Origin: Obelidium mucronatum
Taxonomy: Eukaryota > Chytridiomycota > Chytridiomycetes > Chytridiales > Chytriomycetaceae
Direction of reading: 5' to 3'
DNA: 64,000 bases
NCBI GenBank assembly: GCA_025765595.1
Contig: JAIVFH010000014.1
Coordinates: forward strand, 124,001 to 188,000
Shown piece after piece: positions 54,556 through 64,000 of this stretch; position 1 is the first letter of the stretch, and each line of letters starts with the position of its first letter. The translations under genes were made by a program, and so were the position numbers. Under the pieces are notes generated by a model that worked only from the letters and a program-made list of their open reading frames with translations, did no database searches and was not told the DNA's origin.

Positions 54556-55580
54556 ACAACAACAATACCTTCTCCTCGGCCGCTGAGATGCTGCTCGAAT
54601 CGTCGCTCATGTACAAGCAAGTCGCTTCCGCACCCTTTTCTATCGCTTCTGCTCCCCCGCTCGAGAAGATAGACCCCGACAGGCAGTCTGAGACAACATC
54701 CACTATAACTGGTTTCCTGATAAGCAACGCAACTGGCCAGCCAGTGCCGGTCCAACTATCATCAGCCTCTTCAGCAATGTCTGGAACGTCAACATATTTG
54801 CTCCAACAAGAGCAACAGCTGTTTGCACAGATGCATGCCCAACAGCAACGAACCGTAGTACCGTTGCAATCAAACAATTCATTATCAACTTCGGCGACGG
54901 CAACAGCAACATCAACCTCAATCGCAATTCCCCTGAATCTAGAAACAAATAACTCTGGCTCGAATATGATGCATTTACACACTGCTGGCGGTGTTTTAAT
55001 GGTTATGATGGATCCTCAGCAGCAACAGCAATTTCACCTACAACATCAGCAGCAGCAACAGCAGCAGCAAGAACAACAACAGCCACAACAACAACAACAA
55101 CTACACCAACAGCAGGCACATGATGGCAGTACAGTCATTTTAGTATCCAGCCTCGAGCCTCCGCCTCCATATCAACAACAGCTGCGGCAACAGCAAAGTA
55201 CTGCAAATTCCAATATTGGTCCAACAACTGCCATACCTGCCACCAACACTTATTCACATTCTCCCGTTGAAGAAAAGATACCCATAGAAGAAAACCGTGA
55301 CGAAACTGCGAGGATGCAAATATCTGTTGAGGGAGCAGAGCAGCTTGAGTTGGGATTGCGGATATTGGCATCAGCGCCTCCCCCGCCTTCCCCAACAGCG
55401 CTACAACAACAAATGGATGTAGATATTTCAGCAACAGCGCCAGAATTGGAAGATATCTTGTGTGATGATGATAGTATTGCGAACGAGGATGAAGAAACGG
55501 ATGCCAGTGGTGTCACACACCGAAAAAAGAAACGGTGGAGTCGAGATGAAGCCTCGAGTGCCTGGATGACAACTGGTTAA
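54105..55580 (+). CDS. Single-pass membrane protein with poly-Asn and poly-Gln tracts
   Basis: An intronless frame of 491 residues. A Thr/Ala-rich N-terminus with the extracellular-looking DWKTWHDRADWKPAGG is followed by one membrane helix (LIAAIVTPLCIVFFAFGLL) near residue 75 and a long cytosolic part. That part has runs of Asn, several Gln runs (trinucleotide CAA/CAG), a PPPPY motif at LEPPPPYQQQ that could bind WW domains, and an acidic end before RKKKRWSRDE. No catalytic domain seen. It looks like a small cell-surface sensor or adaptor, but this is inference. The first 420 bases are GC-rich. The low-complexity repeats cause large spurious ORFs on the opposite strand. Confidence 0.65.
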
Positions 55581-55729
55581 AATGAAAAAACGTATCGAAA
55601 ATACAACTTCAGACATGAACCGTGATTTTTTTTTTTTGGGAAAGAAAACAGAACACGTGGTGGAAACCCCACTACATCACTTCAGACAGATACACAGCAC
55701 AAAGCGAATCCTGTTGAACCGATCCGCAA

Positions 55730-57056
55730 ATGAGCATTGGCTCTTCGCTTGGCGGCAGCGGCAGCCTCCAGTCGCGTGCATCCAGAACTTTGTCTCACTC
55801 ACCTGTCCCAAGATACTCTCTACGATCTCGGAGAAACACTTCCAGCAGCACTACACAAATTAAAGCTAGTGGAAATGCATCAAGAGATAGTGATGACGAG
55901 GATGACGGCGTCGAATCGGATGATGGAATCAGTCGGGCAACATCATGGCAAAGTCATACAACGTCACCGTCCAACACCAACTACAAGCAATTCAAATGGT
56001 GGCAATCGGGGTATTTAAAGTACAGAAACTTCCATGAGGTTTGTTTTCTCGCTTCTTTCCCCTTCAAGATTCGCTGATGTTTATTCCTTCAGGTCCCTCG
56101 ATATCTGCAAGACAACCCAGATATACATGGTCACTATAGAGCATATTACTCATACACAGAAAACTGGATATCTTTGTTTCATCTGCACAACGAATCGGTA
56201 AAGATATATGCAAAACAATTGAAACTTTCATCCACAATTAAACAATCTTTTTCAACAGGTCAACTCATGGTGTCATCTTCTCGCAGGAATATTTACAATA
56301 CTCCTTGCAGTTTTCGCTCTTCAAGGGATAACCGTCCGTGCAATCAACTTGAACGACAGCATGGACAGATTCATGATTTGTTTATATGGAATCTTGTCCA
56401 CATTCACGTTCTTGACATCGTCAATGTACCACCTCCATTTGGCGCATTCTTTGGACGCATACATTTTCTTTGGGTGTTGGGATTACGCTGGGATTAGTGC
56501 AACTGTAGCTGGGTCGTCCATTACGGTGTTGTATTACTTGTTTTATTGTGAGGCGTTTGTGAGGGGGGTTTGGTTGACGCTTGTTCTTGGTGCGAATTTG
56601 GTGGGGATTGTTGGCCCATATTTCAGGTTTTTTTTTTCCGGTTGTTTCCTTTCTTATCTTTCTTTCTTACTTAATTTCTTTTTTTTTTTGTATAGCTTTT
56701 GGCCTACCTCCAAATTCAGACCCTTTCGCAGTCTCATCTACATTACAAGTGCAGTAATCAGTGGCGCACCTGCATTTCATTTTGTTCTTATTCACGGCCT
56801 CGACGCGCTCCCGTCGTCCAAAATCAATTCTGCTGTTCCAATGCTCGGACTCTCTATTCTCATGTACGTTTGCGGTGTGGCTGTGTATATCTCTCGCTTT
56901 CCGGAAAGCGTATGGCCCGGCCACTTTGATATTTGGGGTGCAAGTCATCAAATCTGGCATACGTTTGTGGTATTGGCGGTTGTTGCGCATTTGTATTGCG
57001 TGTTTGGGTTGATTGAATGGCGGCATCAATCTGGGTCATGTGAATCTCTACAATAA
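55730..57056 (+). CDS. PAQR/adiponectin-receptor family membrane protein (haemolysin III fold)
   Basis: Exons 55730-56038, 56093-56197, 56259-56626 and 56696-57056 give 380 residues. The N-terminal 100 residues are Ser-rich and cytosolic. Then comes YLQDNPDIHGHYRAYYSYTE and NWISLFHLHNESVNSWCHLL, the standard PAQR opening (ENWISLFxxHNEtxNxWtHL). Seven membrane segments follow. Zinc ligands: SSMYHLHLAH in TM2 and GASHQIWHTFVVL in TM7. Related proteins are fungal Izh and animal AdipoR/progestin receptors, which have ceramidase-like activity and affect sphingolipid and zinc homeostasis. Length and motif order are complete. It starts 149 bp after the preceding stop. Confidence 0.9.
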
Positions 57057-57188
57057 AACTCGGTCTAAAATGGTCGATTTCAGTAAGACGGCACTTAAGT
57101 TTAATAAACAATTTTTGATCGCAGACTGTGCAGTAGTTGTTGAATTCGTTACACCCTTATCTTTATTCACATTTTAATTATGGAGTTG

Positions 57189-58600
57189 TCATCCTCGACG
57201 CGATCGCTTGGACTTTGTAGCTGGTACCTCTTCTTCCACCTCATCCACTTCATCAGACCAATCCTCCTCCATTTCTTCCTCCTCTTGCTTCTTTTTCCCA
57301 CCAGACTTCTTGGTGTCAGAAGTGGATGCCTTTCCCTTTCCCTTAAAGAGTTTGGCTTGCAAGGCAATGAATTCCTCCTCACTCGGCTCACTTTTGGCAG
57401 GTGTAGCACGCTTACCGCGACGCGTTTTACCAGCAGCCGGACTCTCAGCCTCTGCAAGCGCCCTAGCCTCCATTTTCTCAATCAAACCACCCATCCGTTC
57501 CTGAGCACGTTTCTTGAGCTCCGCCTGCAACGCCTCCAACCCTTCCGAGTCATCACCATCACCAGCCCCACTCTTTCCCCCCTTCTTTTTTGCAGACGCC
57601 TGCGCAGTAGCAGCCGCCGCTTCCTTCCTTTTCCGAGCCGCATCCGCCTTGAGAAACTCCTTCTCCTCCCTCTCCGCCTGCTTACGTCGACGCTCAGTCG
57701 CGCGCTTATCTTCCACAAAGAACCCATCGTACACGTCAGTCACGGTTCCCTCGTCAACTGCCTCTTGCACAATCTGGCGGAACCGTGCTTCGTCTTCAAA
57801 TGAACATAGTGGTACAGACTCGAGGACGAGTTGCATGGATCCCTTGTGGGTATGGTATTGCTTGATGATGTCTTCCTTCTCCTCGTTGGAGCCTTTTTGT
57901 TTTTTTTTTTTTAACCAAGATATTGAAAATTCAGTGTCTCGCAAAAGGAAGGTTGTTAAACGGAATAACTTTTTTTTTTACCTCTGTACTTTAACGCGAA
58001 TGCGTTGATGGTGTCTTCAGTAATCAGGCCGCCCCAGAGCTCTTTAAAGAATGCAGTCTGAAACGCACGTGGTGGGGGGGTGGGGAACAGGGAGGGGTTG
58101 TTTTTAATGGAGTTAGTTGTTGTTGAAGTTGGAATTTTTGGGGGGGACTTACCCATCCCTGCTCTGGGGCTTCAAAAGCAACGCCGTTCTCTTCATCAGA
58201 GCCTCCAACTTTTCCAACGAATCCAGTTTCGTCGTAGCGTTGTCTCTGTGTGTATGTGTCGTTTGGGGAGGGGGGGGAGGGGGGGAGTAGAGTTAATGGA
58301 TTGATGACAGCATCTGGGCACACCAGTACCCTTGCTGGATCAGCGAGAATCGAGTGATAATGAGTTAATCGCTGGAATGTTACTGCAGCTTCTTGCTTCT
58401 CTTCGTCGGTTGAAAGGATGCTGAGCTTGTCTGGATGATACTGGAGACATAGCTAATAACAAAACGCATCCATCAGGATATGAATCCAAGGGGTTCCCGC
58501 CGAAAAAACATACTCTATGGTAAGCTTTCTTGATGGTTGCAGCAGGAGCAGTCGATGCGACGCCAAACACTTTGTACAAGTCAGTGTCTTCTTTGGCCAT
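57189..58600 (-). CDS. DNAJC9: DNAJC9-type J-domain histone co-chaperone
   Basis: Exons 58600-58514, 58452-58330, 58245-58153, 58057-57982 and 57892-57189 join in frame to 360 residues. The J domain is split over exons 1-3: LYKVFGVASTAPAATIKKAY, then LQYHPDKLSILSTDEEKQ with the HPD motif intact, and RQRYDETGF. The DNAJC9 middle follows: FFKELWGGLITEDTINAFAL and KYRGSNEEKEDIIKQYHTHKGSM with LESVPLCSFEDEARFRQI. The tail is a long Lys/Glu-rich helix ending with acidic and basic patches. DNAJC9 handles H3-H4 histones and recruits Hsp70. A broken copy lies just upstream at 58836-59195. Confidence 0.88.
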
Positions 58601-58835
58601 TTTTTACAGATGTTTTTGTCCGAACGAAATCAAATTCTTAAGAAAGGGTGAGAAAAAAAAACGGAATATGTAGTAGCATCATTAAAACTGCTTTTGGTCC
58701 TCTCCATCACGGTTACTTAACACCTAAAGTAACCACCATTTGGCATTCAGTACTCAAGCCTGTCTATCTTACTTCAGGATATAAGTAGAGAGTAGCATTC
58801 TTCATCCTTCTGACTTTTTTTATTTACCATGTCAG

Positions 58836-59195
58836 ATTTTTTCTTGGACTTTACTGCCGGCATCTCCTCTTCCACGTCATTCATTTCGAATCATGTGGAC
58901 GATTATGCTCCTCTTTCTTTTCTTGGTTTCAGATGGAATGGCTTCCATACCCTTTCCAATTAACATCTTGGCTTGCCCCTCCTCTTCACTTTTGGCAGGA
59001 GTAGCACGCTTAGCGCGGCGTGTTTTCCCAGCCTCAGTCTCTGCAAGGGCGGTGGCCTCCAATTTATCAATTAAACCTATTGAAGGAATCTTCACGAGTG
59101 GTAATGTGCAAATTCGCTGGAAAAGAACTTACGCCCTCTTGCTTATCCTTGTCGGTAGGTAGGATGCTTAGCTTGTCTGCGTGATATCGACGATT
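58836..59195 (-). pseudogene. Rearranged partial copy of DNAJC9
   Basis: On the minus strand, YHADKLSILPTDKDKQEGV (about 59190-59140) matches the J-domain piece YHPDKLSILSTDEEKQEAA of the intact gene, with HPD changed to HAD. After a short gap, GLIDKLEATALAETEAGKTR, RAKRATPAKSEEEGQAKMLI and a later NDVEEEMPAVKSKKKS match its C-terminal tail (GLIEKMEARALAEAESPAAG; RGKRATPAKSEPSEEEF; DEVEEEVPATKSKRS). The middle exons are missing and frames are broken. This is a truncated tandem duplicate and probably not translated. Confidence 0.85.
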
Positions 59196-59350
59196 GTAAC
59201 GTTATTGTAAATACACTGTTAAGACAAGACAACCCCAATGAGAAGCCTTGTTGATGAAACACTTAACATATTTCAATGGTTTATTTGTGCATTGTTGTAA
59301 CAAAATTGTAATAACGTGTGTGGGGAAATTCAAACACCCGATACTTGATT

Positions 59351-60886
59351 ATGGAGCCAGAACAAGTCGCGCTCGTACTTAAAACAATCCTTGATTCCGA
59401 GTTACTGAATATCCAGAAGGAGCAGCGGGACTACAATGTCATGATGCAGGAAAAGGTGGAAGCCTTGACATCCATGAACACGCTCTTGCGTTTAGAGGTG
59501 GACAGACTGACGCTCAGTCTTGAAAGCTTGCAGATTGAAATGAATCAGCAAAATTTGAATCATGGGGATGGTGGTTGTGGCAGTGGTAGCGATCGACACG
59601 GCTCGGATTTTCATAGTATTCCGTCTAATGAGGCGAAATGGCTGGCTTGCGTACGGCACGTAGAGTCACAAGAACCACAAGATATGAGCCAAAAGTTGCA
59701 AGTATCACAAGGCCAGAGTTCCTTGGAAAGTAGCCTGGATAAGCCTGTTCAATCACGTATCTGTGAACTTGAACCATATTCGAAAGGGCGCCATGGCACA
59801 CTTGAAATAGAATCTGCGATTGAAAATCACGCAGTCGAGAAAACGAGAGTCCAGCAAACACGAAAGATTTCGGCGGAGCCTCACAAAATTGATACATTAG
59901 TGTTGGAAGAAGAAAGCAGTCAAATTTCAGTAGTTCGACCGCCACTTTCAGAGAAGCCCTCCCTTCAAACCTTACCAGCCGCTATTATCACTCGTATTCT
60001 TTGTCTTCTCGTCTCACCACTTCAGGGTGGCAAAAATTGCCTTAAAGTATGGCACAATGAACGTCGCTACTTATACCGGCTTAGTCGAGTTTCAAGGTTC
60101 ATTCAGGAAAATGTCCCCAATGCTCTGCACCTGGTAGACATTCGTGATATCTGCAATTCAACACAAAACAGCAGGAATCTCGTGGGCGACCAGTATCGAC
60201 GAAGACTTTACTTAAAAGCCAGTACCATCGCCTCTGAAATAGACGCAAACTATAAGATGCTTGGCGACGATACGCTTCCCTTTGAATTAATTCCGTCAGA
60301 GACAGTGTACAGCCATACCAGCCACCGCTTTAGACCGGCAAGACTCCCTTCTTTGGATAGAGGGCCATCCATATTCTGTATTTCAACTGTCTATAATGCA
60401 GCCACAATAGATTTTGATGCGTCTCATCAAATATCTATGGCTCTTTGTGTTGATATTGACTCAACACTTTGTGAAGGAAGCTTAAACATTAGTTTGAGCG
60501 ACGACGTTGTCAAAACAGGAAAAATCAGTATTACATTGCACAATCAAGAATATGCAAGCTTGCAAATCCGCTATCGCGTCCGTCGAGACATGGAGCTTTC
60601 CATGTTGGCGAACCCGCGTTTTGAAAAGTCTCTTTCTAAAGGCTTCAATGGATTATTAAGGCGAACCGCTATGCTGCCCTGGTATATCGGCAAGTTTGGA
60701 CTACAAGCCATGGGGGTATTGACAAGAAAGCCAGTTGTGCCCGAGAAAATCAGTATCGCCGATAAAATCACGTTCTTTGAACAGTGGCTACGTGAGCAAA
60801 CTGGACAGGTTACTATAGTGTCGAAAATTATCATTCTTGAAGTAATTGTTCCTTTTGAAACTGTATTTGGAGGGTTTTCGAGATAA
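59351..60886 (+). CDS. Coiled-coil, F-box-like protein of 511 residues
   Basis: An intronless frame from ATG 59351. Residues 1-75 form a coiled coil (ILDSELLNIQKEQRDYNVMM, then MNTLLRLEVDRLTLSLESLQ). After a charged linker, LQTLPAAIITRILCLLV and YLYRLSRVSRFIQENVP resemble an F-box: Leu-Pro, a run of hydrophobics, then RVSR. The remaining 250 residues are folded-looking and include LPWYIGKFGLQAMGVL. If it is an F-box protein it would link a substrate to an SCF ubiquitin ligase through Skp1. The F-box match is weak, since the spacing is stretched. No other family recognised. Lack of introns contrasts with its neighbours. Confidence 0.6.
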   Translation: MEPEQVALVLKTILDSELLNIQKEQRDYNVMMQEKVEALTSMNTLLRLEVDRLTLSLESLQIEMNQQNLNHGDGGCGSGSDRHGSDFHSIPSNEAKWLACVRHVESQEPQDMSQKLQVSQGQSSLESSLDKPVQSRICELEPYSKGRHGTLEIESAIENHAVEKTRVQQTRKISAEPHKIDTLVLEEESSQISVVRPPLSEKPSLQTLPAAIITRILCLLVSPLQGGKNCLKVWHNERRYLYRLSRVSRFIQENVPNALHLVDIRDICNSTQNSRNLVGDQYRRRLYLKASTIASEIDANYKMLGDDTLPFELIPSETVYSHTSHRFRPARLPSLDRGPSIFCISTVYNAATIDFDASHQISMALCVDIDSTLCEGSLNISLSDDVVKTGKISITLHNQEYASLQIRYRVRRDMELSMLANPRFEKSLSKGFNGLLRRTAMLPWYIGKFGLQAMGVLTRKPVVPEKISIADKITFFEQWLREQTGQVTIVSKIIILEVIVPFETVFGGFSR

Positions 60887-60950
60887 ATGTTCTGTTTATT
60901 TGCTTTTTAAAAAAAAAACGTTTTTTTTTTCCGCATCAAAAGACACACAA

Positions 60951-61647
<697 letters not shown>

Positions 61648-61989
61648 GATAGTTTTTTTAAGTTGTAATTATTTTGTTTATTGTTTTTAAAATATTTACA
61701 AGGATTCTTGACACCTCAACTATTCCTTGTTCCCCAAAGGAGGAGCCGCTTCAGTGTGAAGAAACTCGTCACTGAGCATTCTGCGCATTTTCCACATCAT
61801 GCTGTCGTGGTCTGGTTCTACAAAGCCTAGTTTTGAATACTTGTCAGAGCATACTTGTAATAACTGCTGGTTGCCAGTTGTACTTCTCTGTGGTTTTATT
61901 CTAGTGGCGTCTTGACACACCCCAGGTGTGAAGCACCCTGCCAGAAAGCCAAATAGAATTTCAATTGAGGAACCGCAATCAACCCGAAA
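61648..61989. other. Intergenic region with a short minus-strand open frame
   Basis: The minus strand from about 61960 to 61720 is open and protein-like (FGFLAGCFTPGVCQDATRIK ... YSKLGFVEPDHDSMMWKM, ending in AAPPLGNKE), but it has no ATG except internal Met codons and overlaps the 5' flank of the next gene. It may be a small gene with an upstream exon, or chance. Confidence 0.25.
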
Positions 61990-62942
61990 ATGGCAATGGC
62001 CATCACCAGTTCTGCAATTCAGACGTTATCCAAGATGAACTACAGCATGGGTACCGTCAGCGTCACCACAGTCCTCTTCATGTTGCACTTGAATGTGTAT
62101 GAGATCGATTTCACCCCGAGGACTTGGATCCGGTGGGCAGCGTACCTGGATTCCCTGAGCTTCTTTGTTTTATACCTCGGTGATATTGTGCAAGATACAG
62201 CCGATTGCCGGTTTCTGAGAAACATCAAAGTGGCTTGCGATTTGCTGTGGAGTTTCAAGGACGCTTTCAAGATTGGCTATATTGTATTGCAAACGACAAT
62301 GATATATAGGTCGCCAAGGCGGTGGCCTGCGTGGTGGGCTGCGTTAGGAAGCTTGATTCTGTATTGGACATTTATGAGTCAGTTGTATGGGTTTTCAGGT
62401 TTGGAAACACTTCCTTTTTAGTATTTACACACTCGATTCAGAATGTAACTCCGGCATTGGCGGCAGATGGCTCATTTTGTTTTGTGCTACCCGGATTGGA
62501 ACCTGCTCGAATTGCTTTGTATGGGTTTTGGATTGCAGTGGAATTCACGTGTATCGTCCTCATTACGATGAAATTATATATACCCTTCTTTCAAAGAAGA
62601 AACGATGCTCAGTGCTTATTGGTGGGAGATGGCGAATCAGGAGACTTGCATGCTATAAGAAATGCCATGCAGCTGCTAGTTATCCTGTCATTGACGATGG
62701 GGATTACTCTTTGGACGTTAATATACTATGAAAGCCTTCAGTCTAGCCTTGTTCTCCAAGTCAGAAATATTGTAATTGTATTCTCGCAGATGGTTCTGGT
62801 CATTGCAAGCGAACGAGACACACAATATTCGAAACAATCCAACCACCATCACCACCACCATCACCACCACCATCACCAACATCACCAACACCATCACTCT
62901 AATCCCACTCTCAACCATAATCATACCAGTCAAAACAAGTGA
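61990..62942 (+). CDS. Multi-span membrane protein, paralogue of 6653-7641
   Basis: Exons 61990-62398 and 62467-62942 join (TCA-G to AT-GGC) to 294 residues from MAMAITSSAIQTLSK. Shared segments with the first paralogue: FTPRTWIRWAAYLDSLSFF, LLWSFKDAFKIGYI, RRWPAWWAALGSLILYW and LYGFS, plus a similar late hydrophobic half. About seven membrane segments. The C-terminus is a His-rich tail (runs of five or more His, encoded by CAC/CAT repeats), replacing the Gly/Ser tail of the other copy. The 69-nt intron position differs from both introns of the other copy, so the copies are old. Start at 61990 is the first ATG; the following ATG two codons later is equally possible. Family unknown. Confidence 0.75.
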
Positions 62943-63030
62943 AGCCTGCTGTAGAAATAATAAATAGTTTTGTAGTTTTTTTAATCAAACAAATTTTCCA
63001 ATCATTGGCAGTGCTTCATATCCAACAGCA

Positions 63031-64000
63031 ATGCAGCCAGCCATAGTCCTTCGCATCGTTGCGAGCCTGGCTCTGCTGGGGCCGCTGGCGCATGCGCAGG
63101 GGCCTGCGGCATCAACAACGCTGCGGCCGACCACCACCGCTTCCAGCTCGGGCCGGACGAGCACGGGCACGGGCACGGGCACGGCCAGCGCGGCGGCGGC
63201 GTCGGCGTCGGCGTCTGCGGCGCCCGGCGGAAACAACGTGGCGCCGAGCGGCGTTGCGGTCGGCGCGGCGGCGGTGGCTCCTGCGCCGGCGCTGACGCGG
63301 TTTGGCGCCAGCGCGCACTGGATCGCCGACCAGGGCGTGATCCTGTTTGTGGGCGGCGTGACGGGCTCGTGGAACGTGCAGACGGTGCGTTGCTGTGTGT
63401 GTGTGTGTGTTTTTGTTTCTTACCGCCGCGATTAGAATCTGCCGGGCGACCAGGCGATCGCCGCGCTGTCGCTGCGCACCCAGGGCTTCGGCGCGCGCCT
63501 GCCGCCGCAGTGGCTGGCCGTGCCGCCGCCGGCGCTGGTCAACGCGCCGCCAAACTCCGTTGATCCGCGTCTGACGTCGTACGCCGTGTCCGCCGTCGTG
63601 CGCAGCGGCGACGTGCAGATGGCCGGCCCGAACGTCAACGTGCTGTACTACTTGTTTGGAAACTCGGCGAATCCGTCCACGTCCGCCGTTTATCAGTTAC
63701 GACCATAATTGCCCAATATTTGCACAAGCCCAACAAGCAAAATTAATCAATTTGTCTCTAGATACATCCCCAGCAACGCTGCTACTATTCAATCATACAA
63801 CAGCCAAGTTCGTTCTGCGTCCCCTCGTGCTCGTGCAGCTTCTTGTCTTCTCGATCCTTCAACTCTCATTATTCATGGTGGTGCTGACGGTGTCGATGGA
63901 GGCTCAAAAACCCAAACTATTCAAGGAACCTACTTTCTTTCTTTGACAAACGCTACCACTACAACTAATGCATGGGTTGCAAAGGCTGGCTCTGAAGCGG
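63031..64000 (+). CDS. Secreted kelch-repeat-like protein (3' end outside window)
   Basis: Starts MQPAIVLRIVASLALLGPLAHAQG, a clear signal peptide with cleavage after AHAQ. Exons 63031-63384, 63436-63695 and 63762 to beyond 64000. A Ser/Thr/Gly-rich linker precedes repeated strands: ILFVGGVTGSWNVQT, VLYYLFGNSAN and STLIIHGGADGVDGG, which fit kelch or galactose-oxidase blades (GG motif). The last donor (GTTACG at 63696) is not ideal, but the next exon stays in frame. The first 650 bases are extremely GC-rich. It is probably extracellular, perhaps a cell-wall or oxidase-like protein; no catalytic residues are in view. The gene continues past the window. Confidence 0.6.

Noticed and set aside
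54112..54982. 308-residue minus-strand ORF opposite the poly-N/Q membrane protein
   Set aside because: Runs of Leu/Ser/Val are the complement of CAA/AAC repeats; no independent support.
59318..59350. Upstream start (GTG) for the F-box-like gene
   Set aside because: Nuclear fungal genes use ATG; the first ATG at 59351 begins the coiled coil.
62399..62466. Shorter intron (about 22 nt) in the second membrane paralogue
   Set aside because: Too short to splice; the 69-nt intron ending at CGGCAG keeps the frame and aligns better with the paralogue.

Overview
The window is nuclear DNA of a zoosporic, chytrid-like fungus. This is inferred from gene content and structure, with no database search. 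Nearly all genes carry short GT-AG introns (about 45-230 nt) and sit 60-300 bp apart on both strands. Fungal-type genes (MEX67, SPT20, a fungal-length mL41, vacuolar aminopeptidase Y) lie beside genes that flagellated lineages keep and yeasts lost: rotatin, a WH1-CRIB WASP, and an intersectin with EH, SH3, DH and PH domains. No prokaryotic operon, virus, CRISPR array or complete transposon is visible.

Layout. 1-7.6 kb: 3' end of rotatin, a triose-phosphate-type sugar transporter, SAS10/UTP3, a small multi-span membrane protein, and the first of two paralogous multi-span membrane proteins. 7.8-16.7 kb: MEX67, a 2OG-Fe(II) oxygenase with an unexplained frame change, a 3 x 322 bp tandem repeat, a protein kinase with a frameshift, and ethanolamine kinase, which contains a 5-nt microexon. 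17-24 kb: WASP and SPT20 head to head, an M28 aminopeptidase, and a decayed WD40 gene. 24.4-33.8 kb: a very large intersectin-like gene, then a Golgi GDPase/apyrase. 34.6-41.4 kb: an unrecognised low-complexity protein, then a gene whose single product holds four tandem methyltransferase-like modules. 41.6-50 kb: a small unknown gene, mL41, an ASA1/GNB1L-like WD40 protein, a probable mS26, a plasma-membrane/vacuolar-type Ca2+-ATPase, and traces of a small exon-split gene. 50.3-58.6 kb: an alkaline-phosphatase-fold membrane protein, PNO1, a poly-N/Q single-pass protein, a PAQR receptor and DNAJC9. 58.8-64 kb: a rearranged DNAJC9 pseudogene, an F-box-like protein, calmodulin, the second multi-span paralogue, and a secreted kelch-like gene cut by the window edge.

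Functional themes. Several genes concern actin and endocytosis (WASP, intersectin), ribosome assembly (UTP3, PNO1), mitochondrial ribosomes (mL41, probable mS26), Ca2+ signalling (calmodulin, Ca2+-ATPase) and the secretory pathway (transporter, GDPase, tandem methyltransferase). They are not visibly co-regulated, although close head-to-head pairs probably share promoters. Two features recur: strongly GC-rich 5' coding ends that switch to AT-rich sequence inside single reading frames, and 32-52 nt A/T homopolymers in introns and 5' flanks. Exon coordinates come from hand-placed splice sites checked for frame and, where possible, family motifs.
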